A stretch of DNA of 18,565 nucleotides from the NCBI GenBank assembly GCA_027022125.1, contig JALVZI010000562.1:1-18565 (forward strand). Reading direction: 5' to 3'. Numbering within the stretch: position 1 is the first letter of the stretch; every line of letters begins with the position of its first letter. The notes under the pieces were generated by a model. That model did not search any database. It saw only the letters and a program-made list of their open reading frames with translations, and was not told the origin of the DNA. The translations under genes and the position numbers were made by a program. Of the stretch, positions 1-6,630 are shown in pieces. This DNA is from Anaerolineae bacterium. GTDB taxonomy: Bacteria; Chloroflexota; Anaerolineae; 4572-78.

Positions 1-1656
1 GTGCCCGCGCTGCTGCCGCTGGGCGTTTCGCTGGCAGAAGCGGGCGACACGGTGCTGCCGGTGCTGTCGCCCGTTTTGCCGCAGATTCTCAACCGCACGG
101 GCGGGGCGGAGGAATTGTTGGCATCGGTGGCGAATGCCATCGCCCAAAACCCGCAGGCGTTTTCGCTGGCGGCGGAAAAGGTGGATGCGGCGCTGGCATA
201 TCGCGCGGAAATTGACCCGTCAACGCTGTCGCCGCGGTTGGCGCGGCAGGTAAATCGGCTTGACACAGGTTTACCCCTGCTGAAATTGGGGCTGGAACTG
301 GCGCCCGCCGCGCCCGATTTGCTGGGAATCGATTCGCCCAAAACGTATATGCTGCTGGCAGAAAATAACGATGAAATGCGCGCCACCGGCGGATTCGTCA
401 GCGCGGTGGGACTGCTGGCGCTGAATGGCGGAAAAATCGGCGAATTGACCATTGAAGACAGTTACACGGTCGATGATTTCAGCCGCGAATATCCGCCCGC
501 GCCGGAGCCGATGAAACGGGTGATGTCGGCGTATCTGTGGGTTTTTCGGGATGGCAACTGGTCGCCCGATTTTCCGACGGCGGTGCAGGATTTGCTGCGG
601 CTATACCATATCAGCCGCGACACCCAAATTGACGGCGTGATTGCAGTTGACCAAACCGCACTGCAAATGATGGTCGCTGCGCTGGAACCGGTGCAGATTC
701 CAGGTTTTGATGAACCGGCAACCGGCGAAAATGTGATTGAGCAGATTCGGCGGAGTTGGTCGCCGGATGACCCCAATTTTAAAGGTTGGGATGCCGAGTG
801 GTATGCAAATCGCAAAAATTTTATGGGCGATTTGGTTTCGGCGCTGCGCAACCGGCTGGAAAATGACCCCGGCAGTGTCGATTGGGAACGGTTGGTGCCG
901 GCGCTGGTGGCGGTGATGGATGAGCGTCACGCGCAAATTTGGCTGTCGAATCCGCAGGCGCAATCGGTTTTCCACCGGCAGGGTTGGGACGGGGCGGTGC
1001 TGTCGCCCCCCGGTGATTTTCTGCTGTCGGTGGAAACGAATATGGGGTTCAATAAAATGAGCGCGGCGGTGGAAACCGGGCTGGCATATCGGGTAGATTT
1101 GTCGAATTTGGACAAAATAACCGCCGCAATCACCCTGACTCAAACCAATTTGGCGGATGGCGATGCTCCGTGCAATCACTCGCCGCGGTACGGCAAAGAT
1201 TATTGGGATATGATGAATCGCTGTTACTGGAATTACTGGCGGGTGTATGCGCCGTCGGGCAGTGAGTTGCTGGATGCCGACCCGCCGGGTGTTTCGGGGA
1301 AATATCTGCTGTTGGACAAAGATTTTCCGCCGGAAATGGATACCCTGTCGGATGTGACGGGCAAATCGGAATGGGGAACGCTGCTGCTGGTTCCCCGCGG
1401 CGAAACCGTGTCCGCCACCGTGCGCTACCGGTTGCCGCCGTCGGTGGTCACTCGCGCCGGTGACGGCTGGCACTACCGGTTGACCGTGCAGAAACAGGCT
1501 GGCACGCGGGCGATACCGGTGCAGGTGCGGGTGCTTCTGCCGCCGGGGCGGTCGGTGGTCAGCGTGTCGCCCGCGCCGCAGTCGGTTTCGGGTAACGAAA
1601 TTTCATTTTCGCTGACACTGCAAACCGACCGCGAAATTGAAATAGTTTTCCAATAG
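1..1656 (+). CDS. DUF4012 domain protein, 5'-truncated by window edge
   Basis: This is the C-terminal 551 residues of a DUF4012-family protein. The family signature is seen at residues 115-132 (TYMLLAENNDEMRATGGF), followed by the usual FVSAVG strand. Residues 190-330 and the Cys/Trp-rich stretch near 390-415 fit the extended extracellular part of the family. The open frame runs from base 1 with no upstream context and no transmembrane helix is visible. Members normally start with a membrane anchor, so I treat the start as lost rather than accept the GTG at base 1. The biochemical role of DUF4012 proteins is not established; they often sit in surface-polysaccharide loci. The gene is strongly G+C-rich (codons CTG, GCG, CCG dominate) compared with the genes after 3660. 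It is separated from the next gene by 239 bases, so it may belong to a different transcription unit. Confidence 0.85.
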   Translation: MPALLPLGVSLAEAGDTVLPVLSPVLPQILNRTGGAEELLASVANAIAQNPQAFSLAAEKVDAALAYRAEIDPSTLSPRLARQVNRLDTGLPLLKLGLELAPAAPDLLGIDSPKTYMLLAENNDEMRATGGFVSAVGLLALNGGKIGELTIEDSYTVDDFSREYPPAPEPMKRVMSAYLWVFRDGNWSPDFPTAVQDLLRLYHISRDTQIDGVIAVDQTALQMMVAALEPVQIPGFDEPATGENVIEQIRRSWSPDDPNFKGWDAEWYANRKNFMGDLVSALRNRLENDPGSVDWERLVPALVAVMDERHAQIWLSNPQAQSVFHRQGWDGAVLSPPGDFLLSVETNMGFNKMSAAVETGLAYRVDLSNLDKITAAITLTQTNLADGDAPCNHSPRYGKDYWDMMNRCYWNYWRVYAPSGSELLDADPPGVSGKYLLLDKDFPPEMDTLSDVTGKSEWGTLLLVPRGETVSATVRYRLPPSVVTRAGDGWHYRLTVQKQAGTRAIPVQVRVLLPPGRSVVSVSPAPQSVSGNEISFSLTLQTDREIEIVFQ

Positions 1657-1657
1657 C

Positions 1658-1672
1658 GCACATTCGATGTGC
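1658..1672 (+). terminator. Small hairpin just after the DUF4012 gene, possible weak terminator
   Basis: GCACAT-TCG-ATGTGC forms a perfect 6-bp stem with a 3-base loop two bases after the TAG stop at 1654-1656. It is followed by A6 and then T6 at 1683-1688, so the U-tract is too far away for a textbook rho-independent terminator. The placement suggests mRNA end processing or weak termination, but the evidence is only the hairpin. Confidence 0.25.
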
Positions 1673-1691
1673 AAAAAACACATTTTTTCGA

Positions 1692-1697
1692 TATAAT
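1692..1697 (+). promoter_or_regulatory. Candidate -10 box for the downstream operon
   Basis: TATAAT matches the sigma-70 -10 consensus exactly and lies in the only long gap upstream of the 1896-18565 gene run. The best -35 candidate at an 18-base spacing is TGTGCA (1668-1673), which matches only 3 of 6 positions and overlaps the hairpin stem. The site is plausible by location, but a single hexamer in an AT-rich gap can arise by chance. Confidence 0.25.
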
Positions 1698-1727
1698 GTA
1701 ACACTTGAAAAGTGGTAACAGTTCAGC

Positions 1728-1843
1728 CACAGATTAAATAGAACACAGATGACGCAGATAATACGGATGAACGCGGATTTTAAATGTTATTTCCATAAAA
1801 ATCTCTGTGAACTCTGTGAAAACTCTGCGCTTCTCTGTGTTCC
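1728..1843. repeat. CACAGAT-type imperfect inverted repeat
   Basis: This stretch is built of recurring short words: CACAGAT, ACACAGATGACGCAGAT and ATACGGATGAACGCGGATTT on the left, and CTCTGTGAACTCTGTG and CTCTGCGCTTCTCTGTGTTC on the right. The left arm GAACACAGAtgaCGCAGA (from 1741) pairs imperfectly with the reverse complement of the right arm (1823-1842, GAACACAGAgaagCGCAGA). I recall similar CACAGATTA...ACACGGAT elements scattered between genes in Chloroflexota, Cyanobacteria and Planctomycetes. That similarity is from memory and was not searched. The element carries no convincing reading frame. Confidence 0.5.
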
Positions 1844-1883
1844 ATTAGGCACGTTGAACAGTTACGAAAAATGAACGCAAAAT

Positions 1884-1890
1884 AAGGGGG
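1884..1890 (+). promoter_or_regulatory. Ribosome binding site deciding the LPXTG gene start
   Basis: AAGGGGG lies 5 bases before the ATG at 1896. The alternative in-frame GTG at 1890 would overlap this site, so the ATG is preferred. Confidence 0.6.
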
Positions 1891-1895
1891 TGTTC

Positions 1896-2543
1896 ATGGA
1901 CGCAAAAGCAATTTCCAAATATCTGATGGTTGTCGGTGTGATATTATTGCTGGTTGCCGTGGGGAATTTTTCCGGTGGCGGTACGGCTTGGGCGAGCAAT
2001 AGCAATCAGGGGTGCGTGCCGGGCACAATTCCGTGTCCCACTGCGACCCCGTCGCCGCCGGATGGTGGTAGTGGCGGCAGTGGTGGTGGTAATACCGCCC
2101 CGACGAGCCATATCCGTGGAACGGTAACCGATTTGAGCACCAATCAGCCCGGCGCGGGCATAGTGGTGCAAATTAACGATGTGCAAGTGACCACCGATAG
2201 CAACGGGCAGTATTCGCTGTCGGGTGTGGCAGCGGGAACATACACAGTTTCGCTGGTACTGCCGGGGGAATTCAAATCAGCGCAAGACCCGGTGACGGTG
2301 CAGGTGGATGGCACGAATGATGCGGTGGTCGATTTGGGCTATTACAGTGCGCCGCAAACCGCCGCCATCACTGAGACGATGGCTGTCAGTGGTACTGCTG
2401 TTGTCACTGCCACCGCAGTTCTCCCCGCGCCACAAACGCTGCCAGAAACGGGGGGCAATAATGGCGGCATATGGTTCGCTGTGGCAGGGATGCTGTTCAT
2501 TTTTGGTGGTATTGCGCTGCGCCAAAAATCGATTTGGCATTAA
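1896..2543 (+). CDS. LPXTG-anchored surface protein with carboxypeptidase-regulatory-like domain
   Basis: A 215-residue exported protein. Residues 1-33 form a signal peptide (hydrophobic run MVVGVILLLVAVG, AWA cleavage motif at 31-33). Residues 48-70 are a Thr/Pro then Gly/Ser-rich linker. Residues 72-152 look like a CarboxypepD_reg/CNA-B-type beta-sandwich (HIRGTVTDLSTNQPGAGI, then DSNGQYSLSGVAAGTYTVSL). Residues 182-186 are a canonical LPETG sortase motif, followed by Gly/Asn, a hydrophobic helix and a basic end (RQKSIWH). Known sortase biology predicts cleavage between Thr and Gly and covalent attachment to the envelope. No sortase gene is in the window. It is the first gene of the long run, 9 bases before the next. 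A role as scaffold or glycan-binding protein is inference. Confidence 0.85.
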   Translation: MDAKAISKYLMVVGVILLLVAVGNFSGGGTAWASNSNQGCVPGTIPCPTATPSPPDGGSGGSGGGNTAPTSHIRGTVTDLSTNQPGAGIVVQINDVQVTTDSNGQYSLSGVAAGTYTVSLVLPGEFKSAQDPVTVQVDGTNDAVVDLGYYSAPQTAAITETMAVSGTAVVTATAVLPAPQTLPETGGNNGGIWFAVAGMLFIFGGIALRQKSIWH

Positions 2544-2552
2544 AGAGGGAAA

Positions 2553-3659
2553 ATGATGAAAACGATAAAACTGCTGTCAATAGCGACGGTGAACATTATG
2601 TTCACCGTTCTGCTGGTGGGTGTGGTTTCTGTATCGGCGGATGCGCCACCAGATGGGCAAGCCGTGCAAACGGCGACATTCCCCGTTGCCGATGGGTATC
2701 TGCTGCGATTTGATACCACCATTACTCAATTTAACGTGATTACCCTGCCAACGGTGACGGGGAAATCGCGCCGACCCGAATCGGTGGTGGCAGTGGGTGG
2801 CGATATTTGGTACACCGACCCCGGCACTGACCGCATCGGGCGGCTGGTGTATACCGACACAACCCATTATGCGTTTTCCGAAGTTCAATTGCCCGCCGGT
2901 AGTGCACCGTTCGATATGGTGGCGGATGGCGGTTATTTGTGGTTCACCGCCAAAAGAGGCGATTGGGTCGGGCGGCTGGAAATCAGCACCACTGCGGTGG
3001 TCTCTTTCCCGTTGACGGCGGGCAGTGCTCCATGGCGCATTGATATCAGTGCGGATGGTAGTGTTTGGTTCACCGAGCGCGCGGCAAACAAATTGGGGCA
3101 TCTGGTGGTAACCGACACCACCCATTACGCGCTGACGGAACACGATATTCCCGAAAGCGACTCGCAGCCGGAGGGGATTGCGGTCGGCAGCACAAAGGTG
3201 TGGTTCGGCGAAACGGCGCCGGCGGGTAACACAAAGGTTATTGAATTTAACACGCTGCAACTCCCCCCCGATGATTTTAAAACAATCAGCTCGATACCGG
3301 GCAACGGATACCCGGCAAACTTAATTTTTGATGGTACGGATTTGTGGGCAACAGAATTACTGGGAAATAACCTGAGTTGGGTAAAAACTTCCACACTGGG
3401 GTCAATTTTCCAATATCCGGTGCCAACAGCCGCCGCACAACCCTATAACTTGGTAAGTGGCAGCGAAAATATTTGGTTCACCGAGCGCACCGGTCAAAAA
3501 ATGGGGCGATTTTTTATCGCACACGGGCAGTTTTTCGAATATTCGGTACCACTGACCCCTTCGGTTTGGTTGACCGGCATTACAATGGATGGTACGGGAA
3601 ATGTTTGGGCTGCCGGATTTGAAATACAGCAAGTGTTTCTGCCACTTGTGTTAAGGTGA
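2553..3659 (+). CDS. Secreted Vgb/SMP-30-like beta-propeller with VFLPLVLR tail
   Basis: A 368-residue exported protein with a signal peptide (residues 1-29, VSA cleavage site). It has about seven propeller blades marked by repeated W-[FYA] turns: DIWYTDPGTDRIGRL, YLWFTAKRGDWVGRL, SVWFTERAANKLGHL, KVWFGETAPAGNTKV, DLWATELLGNNLSWV, NIWFTERTGQKMGRF and NVWAAGF. This pattern is that of the streptogramin B lyase (Vgb)/SMP-30 superfamily. Most environmental members are not antibiotic lyases, and I could not assign the Vgb catalytic His/Glu set here, so no enzymatic activity is claimed. Blades 1 and 3 share an almost identical TDTTHYA segment, showing internal duplication. The last eight residues (361-368, VFLPLVLR) are the tail shared with two other exported proteins of this operon. 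An AGAGGG site precedes the start; ATG 2556 would also be possible. Confidence 0.75.
   Translation: MMKTIKLLSIATVNIMFTVLLVGVVSVSADAPPDGQAVQTATFPVADGYLLRFDTTITQFNVITLPTVTGKSRRPESVVAVGGDIWYTDPGTDRIGRLVYTDTTHYAFSEVQLPAGSAPFDMVADGGYLWFTAKRGDWVGRLEISTTAVVSFPLTAGSAPWRIDISADGSVWFTERAANKLGHLVVTDTTHYALTEHDIPESDSQPEGIAVGSTKVWFGETAPAGNTKVIEFNTLQLPPDDFKTISSIPGNGYPANLIFDGTDLWATELLGNNLSWVKTSTLGSIFQYPVPTAAAQPYNLVSGSENIWFTERTGQKMGRFFIAHGQFFEYSVPLTPSVWLTGITMDGTGNVWAAGFEIQQVFLPLVLR
3633..3656 (+). other. C-terminal VFLPLVLR tail
   Basis: The last eight codons of the propeller gene encode a V-[YF]-L-P-L-V tail directly before the stop. The same tail ends the proteins stopping at 6615 and 18458. Confidence 0.7.
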
Positions 3660-3662
3660 TGT

Positions 3663-5141
3663 ATGAACCGAAGATTGATTCTATTGAGTGTGGCGTTAAT
3701 TGTTGGTGGGTTGTTGAGCGCGTTTACGGTTGAGCAATCGGTTTTGCCTGCATCGAAGAATACGGGAAAAGTAGCGGGCATAGTGCAACCGGCACTTTCA
3801 GCGAAAAACGAATGGTTTGCTCAAACTGCCGAACTGACCCATACCGTCTATTTGCCATTGGTGGCTCATATCTGCCGTTCTGAACCAATGCCGATGGGCG
3901 TGCAAATTTATTACGATATCAGCGATACCTCTTCCACTCAATTTCAGCGGTTGGTAGAATCGAATACCCTTTGGGTGCGCAAACCTATTTACTGGCGACA
4001 GATTGAACCGAATAATACCACGCCCGACAATTATAACTGGTCAATATATGATACGCAGTATTTGAATGCTTATAATAATGGGTTAAAAATTGTTGCCACG
4101 ATTGAACAAAATCCCGATTGGGCAGCAGACAACTACGAAGCGCATATCAACTCGGAGTATATTGTTGATTTTGTCGAGTTTGTCGCTGCTGTGGTAGAAC
4201 GATACGATGGCGATGGTGTGGATGATGCCCCGGGTTCACCGGTAGTGAATTATTGGGAACTGTATAACGAACCCGACCGTGATGTTCGTTGGGGGCATTA
4301 TGGCGCGGAATATGCCAACATGCTATCGCAGGTGTACCCGGCGATAAAACAAGCGAACCCCAATGCTGTGGTATTGATGGGTGGCTTGGCGTATGATTGG
4401 TTTGAAGAAGATGGCGGACCTTTTAACCGCTATTTCATTGATGACGTTTTGGCTGCCGGTGGCGGAGATTACTTTGATGTGATGAATTTTCACTATTACC
4501 CGCCATTTATGGGAAATTGGTCGTCATTTGGTTCTGGTTTAATAGGCAAAAACAATTATCTGAGAGCAGAACTAGCAAAATATAATGTTGAAAAACCGGT
4601 TGCAGTGACAGAGACGGGATGGGATGTTCACTGGCGAAGTGATATTGATGACTATCAAATACTTTACCCGTTTATCAAAGAAAGTGGGTTAACGGGGGAA
4701 GAATTGCAAAATCGTTTTGTGGTGCGGACATTCAGCCGTGCAGTGGCTGCCGATATAAAAATTACCAACTGGTTTGTGTTTAACGATATATCTCCCTTTT
4801 ATTCCGGGTTTGTATATTCCAACTTCGATAAAAGACCGTCCTTCGGAGTATTCCAAAATGTGGTGGCGCAACTGGGGCAAGCACAATACACCCGCACACT
4901 GACCGCGTCCGAACTCGGTTCTGCAAATGCAGAGGGTTACGCTTTTGCTCGCTGTCAAACACAAATTTATGTGGTTTGGACAACTGATGGTAGCTCTGCC
5001 TCTATTCATATTCCCGCCGGCACAGTAGATGTGGTTGATATGTACGGCAACACATCACAAACTACCGATGGTGCAGATGGCAATAGTGATGGCATCACTA
5101 CCGTTGCGTATAGTGCGCCGGTTTACATTGTTTTTCAGTAA
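3663..5141 (+). CDS. Secreted clan GH-A glycoside hydrolase-like protein (GH39/GH5-like)
   Basis: A 492-residue exported protein. Residues 1-20 are a signal or anchor helix (RRLILLSVALIVGGLLSA). Residues 62-69 carry an internal VYLPLVAH segment before the catalytic part. The TIM-barrel region spans about residues 75-395. It shows the clan GH-A acid/base motif YWELYNEPD with E203, and a strand-7 nucleophile candidate E317 in VAVTETGWD. MNFHYYPP (near 275) fits an active-site strand. Residues 400-492 form a beta-rich C-terminal domain ending SAPVYIVFQ, as in many GH-A enzymes that carry a small Greek-key domain. The substrate cannot be read from sequence. Presence of both catalytic Glu residues suggests an active enzyme. 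The start is set by AGGTGA four bases upstream, and the gene begins 3 bases after its neighbour. It probably trims or binds the glycan built by the downstream enzymes (inference). Confidence 0.8.
   Translation: MNRRLILLSVALIVGGLLSAFTVEQSVLPASKNTGKVAGIVQPALSAKNEWFAQTAELTHTVYLPLVAHICRSEPMPMGVQIYYDISDTSSTQFQRLVESNTLWVRKPIYWRQIEPNNTTPDNYNWSIYDTQYLNAYNNGLKIVATIEQNPDWAADNYEAHINSEYIVDFVEFVAAVVERYDGDGVDDAPGSPVVNYWELYNEPDRDVRWGHYGAEYANMLSQVYPAIKQANPNAVVLMGGLAYDWFEEDGGPFNRYFIDDVLAAGGGDYFDVMNFHYYPPFMGNWSSFGSGLIGKNNYLRAELAKYNVEKPVAVTETGWDVHWRSDIDDYQILYPFIKESGLTGEELQNRFVVRTFSRAVAADIKITNWFVFNDISPFYSGFVYSNFDKRPSFGVFQNVVAQLGQAQYTRTLTASELGSANAEGYAFARCQTQIYVVWTTDGSSASIHIPAGTVDVVDMYGNTSQTTDGADGNSDGITTVAYSAPVYIVFQ
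3846..3869 (+). other. Internal VYLPLVAH segment between signal peptide and catalytic domain
   Basis: Codons 62-69 of the glycoside-hydrolase-like gene encode VYLPLVAH, matching the C-terminal tails of its operon neighbours except for the last two residues. It lies after the signal peptide and before the TIM barrel, so here the motif cannot be a C-terminal signal. Confidence 0.6.
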
Positions 5142-5147
5142 ATTGTT

Positions 5148-5154
5148 GAAGGTG
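5148..5154 (+). promoter_or_regulatory. Ribosome binding site deciding the start at 5158
   Basis: GAAGGTG lies 3 bases before ATG 5158 (5 bases counted from AAGG). That ATG opens a clear signal peptide. The longer open frame reaching back into the upstream gene has no such site. Confidence 0.6.
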
Positions 5155-5157
5155 TAC

Positions 5158-6615
5158 ATGAAGCGCAGTATAGTTGTCGGTGCGGTCAGTATACTGTTTT
5201 CTATACTCTTTTGGGGAACAATGAGTTATGCTCAAGGGGGCAATACATCTTCTGTCGAGTTTCCATACAACAATTGTCGCTTCGGTATTACGATAGGTGG
5301 TAGTTTTTCATCGTTTAATGCCACCGATTTGCAGCAACTCAATGCCGGATGGTATGTTAATTGGCGTGTCGGCTCTTCTGTTGCCGAGCCACCGGGCTAT
5401 GAACACGTCAACGTTATTCGTTTAGACCCTAATTTGTATAGTTATACATCTGCACCGACTCAATCAGAATTACCGGCATTGGTTGCCGCCAACCCCGGTC
5501 AAATATGGTTCATCGGCAACGAGCCGGATAGTATTTTTCAAGATAATCTATGGGCAACCATATACGCCGATGCCTATTATGATTTGTACCACATCATAAA
5601 AACAGCCGACCCCACTGCGCAGGTTGGTATCGGCGCGGTGGTGCAACCCACCCCCCTGCGTTTTCAATATCTCGATATAATTTGGGATACTTACCGCAGT
5701 AGATATGGCACGCCAATACCGGTGGACGTATGGAATATCCATAGTTTCATTTTGCGAGAAGAGCGAGGGGGTTGGGGTGCTTTCATTCCGCCGGGTCCGG
5801 AATTTGCCGATATTGACACAGGTATTTTATATGATGCCCGTGATATGGACGATATCAATATCTTCCGCCAACGGCTTTATGATTTTCGGCAGTGGATGGC
5901 TGACCACGGACAACGCAATAAACCACTTTATATCACAGAATACGGTGTATTGTGGCCCGAAGATTATAGTGATGAAGATGGCAACCTTTTTGACCAAATG
6001 CGGGTAAGCAATTTTATGCAACACTCGTTTGATGTGATGCGCGATGCAACAGATTCAACGCTTGGATACCCGTATGATGATAACCGTCTGGTCCAGCGGT
6101 GGGCTTGGTACAGTTTGGATGGGTACCCTATTACAGGCTCAAATGCGATGGGGGGGTCTATGTTTAACGCGGTCACAGGGAATATCCGACTTTTGGGAAC
6201 GACATACCAAAACTACACCGCACAAATTACTCCGACCGCAACTATCTATCCGGCAAAAACAACGGCGATAATGATTACCCAAAGTGGCAGTGGTTCATTT
6301 TTAATGTCTGATTTTCTGCTAACGGCAGATATTGCCAACAGCGGCAATATATCCAGCACACAACCGATAACTGTGACCTTTTTTGAAGGGACAGAAAGTT
6401 CTGTTGGCGCGCAGATTGGTGTGTCTCAAATTATCACCAACTCGATAAACGGTTGTGGGGGGTACAAAACGGTTAGTGTAACTTGGACAAACGTTTTAAC
6501 CGGCGCAAACCCGTACTTTGTGCAGGTAGAAACCGAAGAAACGCAACCCAGAAGACTATCTGGTATTGCACTGGTGGCGACAAATTATGTGTATCTACCA
6601 TTGGTGATGCGCTAA
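5158..6615 (+). CDS. Secreted GH-A/GH128-like glycoside hydrolase with CARDB-like domain and VYLPLVMR tail
   Basis: A 485-residue exported protein. The signal peptide is residues 1-25 (SIVVGAVSILFSILFWG, SYA cleavage site). A compact TIM-barrel hydrolase domain covers about residues 35-345, with acid/base candidate E122 in WFIGNEPDSI and nucleophile candidate E261 in LYITEYGVLWP. The arrangement recalls Asl1/GH128 and related GH39-like proteins of Chloroflexota. Residues 380-470 form an immunoglobulin-like CARDB/DUF11-type domain (FLLTADIANSGNISSTQPIT). The protein ends VYLPLVMR. It follows the other hydrolase by 16 bases but is only distantly related to it, so the pair is not a simple tandem duplication. 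The open frame extends upstream to 5029 inside the neighbour; ATG 5158 is chosen because it has both a ribosome site and a signal peptide. Substrate unknown. Confidence 0.78.
   Translation: MKRSIVVGAVSILFSILFWGTMSYAQGGNTSSVEFPYNNCRFGITIGGSFSSFNATDLQQLNAGWYVNWRVGSSVAEPPGYEHVNVIRLDPNLYSYTSAPTQSELPALVAANPGQIWFIGNEPDSIFQDNLWATIYADAYYDLYHIIKTADPTAQVGIGAVVQPTPLRFQYLDIIWDTYRSRYGTPIPVDVWNIHSFILREERGGWGAFIPPGPEFADIDTGILYDARDMDDINIFRQRLYDFRQWMADHGQRNKPLYITEYGVLWPEDYSDEDGNLFDQMRVSNFMQHSFDVMRDATDSTLGYPYDDNRLVQRWAWYSLDGYPITGSNAMGGSMFNAVTGNIRLLGTTYQNYTAQITPTATIYPAKTTAIMITQSGSGSFLMSDFLLTADIANSGNISSTQPITVTFFEGTESSVGAQIGVSQIITNSINGCGGYKTVSVTWTNVLTGANPYFVQVETEETQPRRLSGIALVATNYVYLPLVMR
6589..6612 (+). other. 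C-terminal VYLPLVMR tail
   Basis: The last eight codons before the stop encode VYLPLVMR. Codon choice differs from the tails at 3633 and 18432, so the likeness is kept at protein level and is not a recent DNA copy. Confidence 0.7.
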
Positions 6616-6630
6616 AAGGTGACATAAATA

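Noticed and set aside
601..1473. Long minus-strand open frame of 290 codons opposite the DUF4012 gene
   Set aside because: It is opposite a G+C-rich coding gene, is rich in Arg, His, Pro and Gln, and shows no domain; it is a shadow of the real frame.
1854..1883. TTGAAC and CAAAAT hexamers that could be a second promoter
   Set aside because: Both hexamers match poorly (4 of 6 each), and transcription would begin at the ribosome site of the gene at 1896, leaving no leader.
2577..3260. Minus-strand open frame of 227 codons opposite the propeller gene
   Set aside because: It has no recognisable motif, low-complexity His/Arg/Gln content, and no ribosome site; the plus-strand propeller repeats explain the region.
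2553..3659. Antibiotic-inactivating virginiamycin B lyase
   Set aside because: Only the propeller repeat pattern matches; the export signal, the tail and the glycan context point elsewhere, and the catalytic residues could not be placed.
3663..6615. The two glycoside hydrolases as a recent tandem duplication
   Set aside because: Only the general GH-A Glu motifs agree; lengths, accessory domains, tails and most of the barrel sequence differ.
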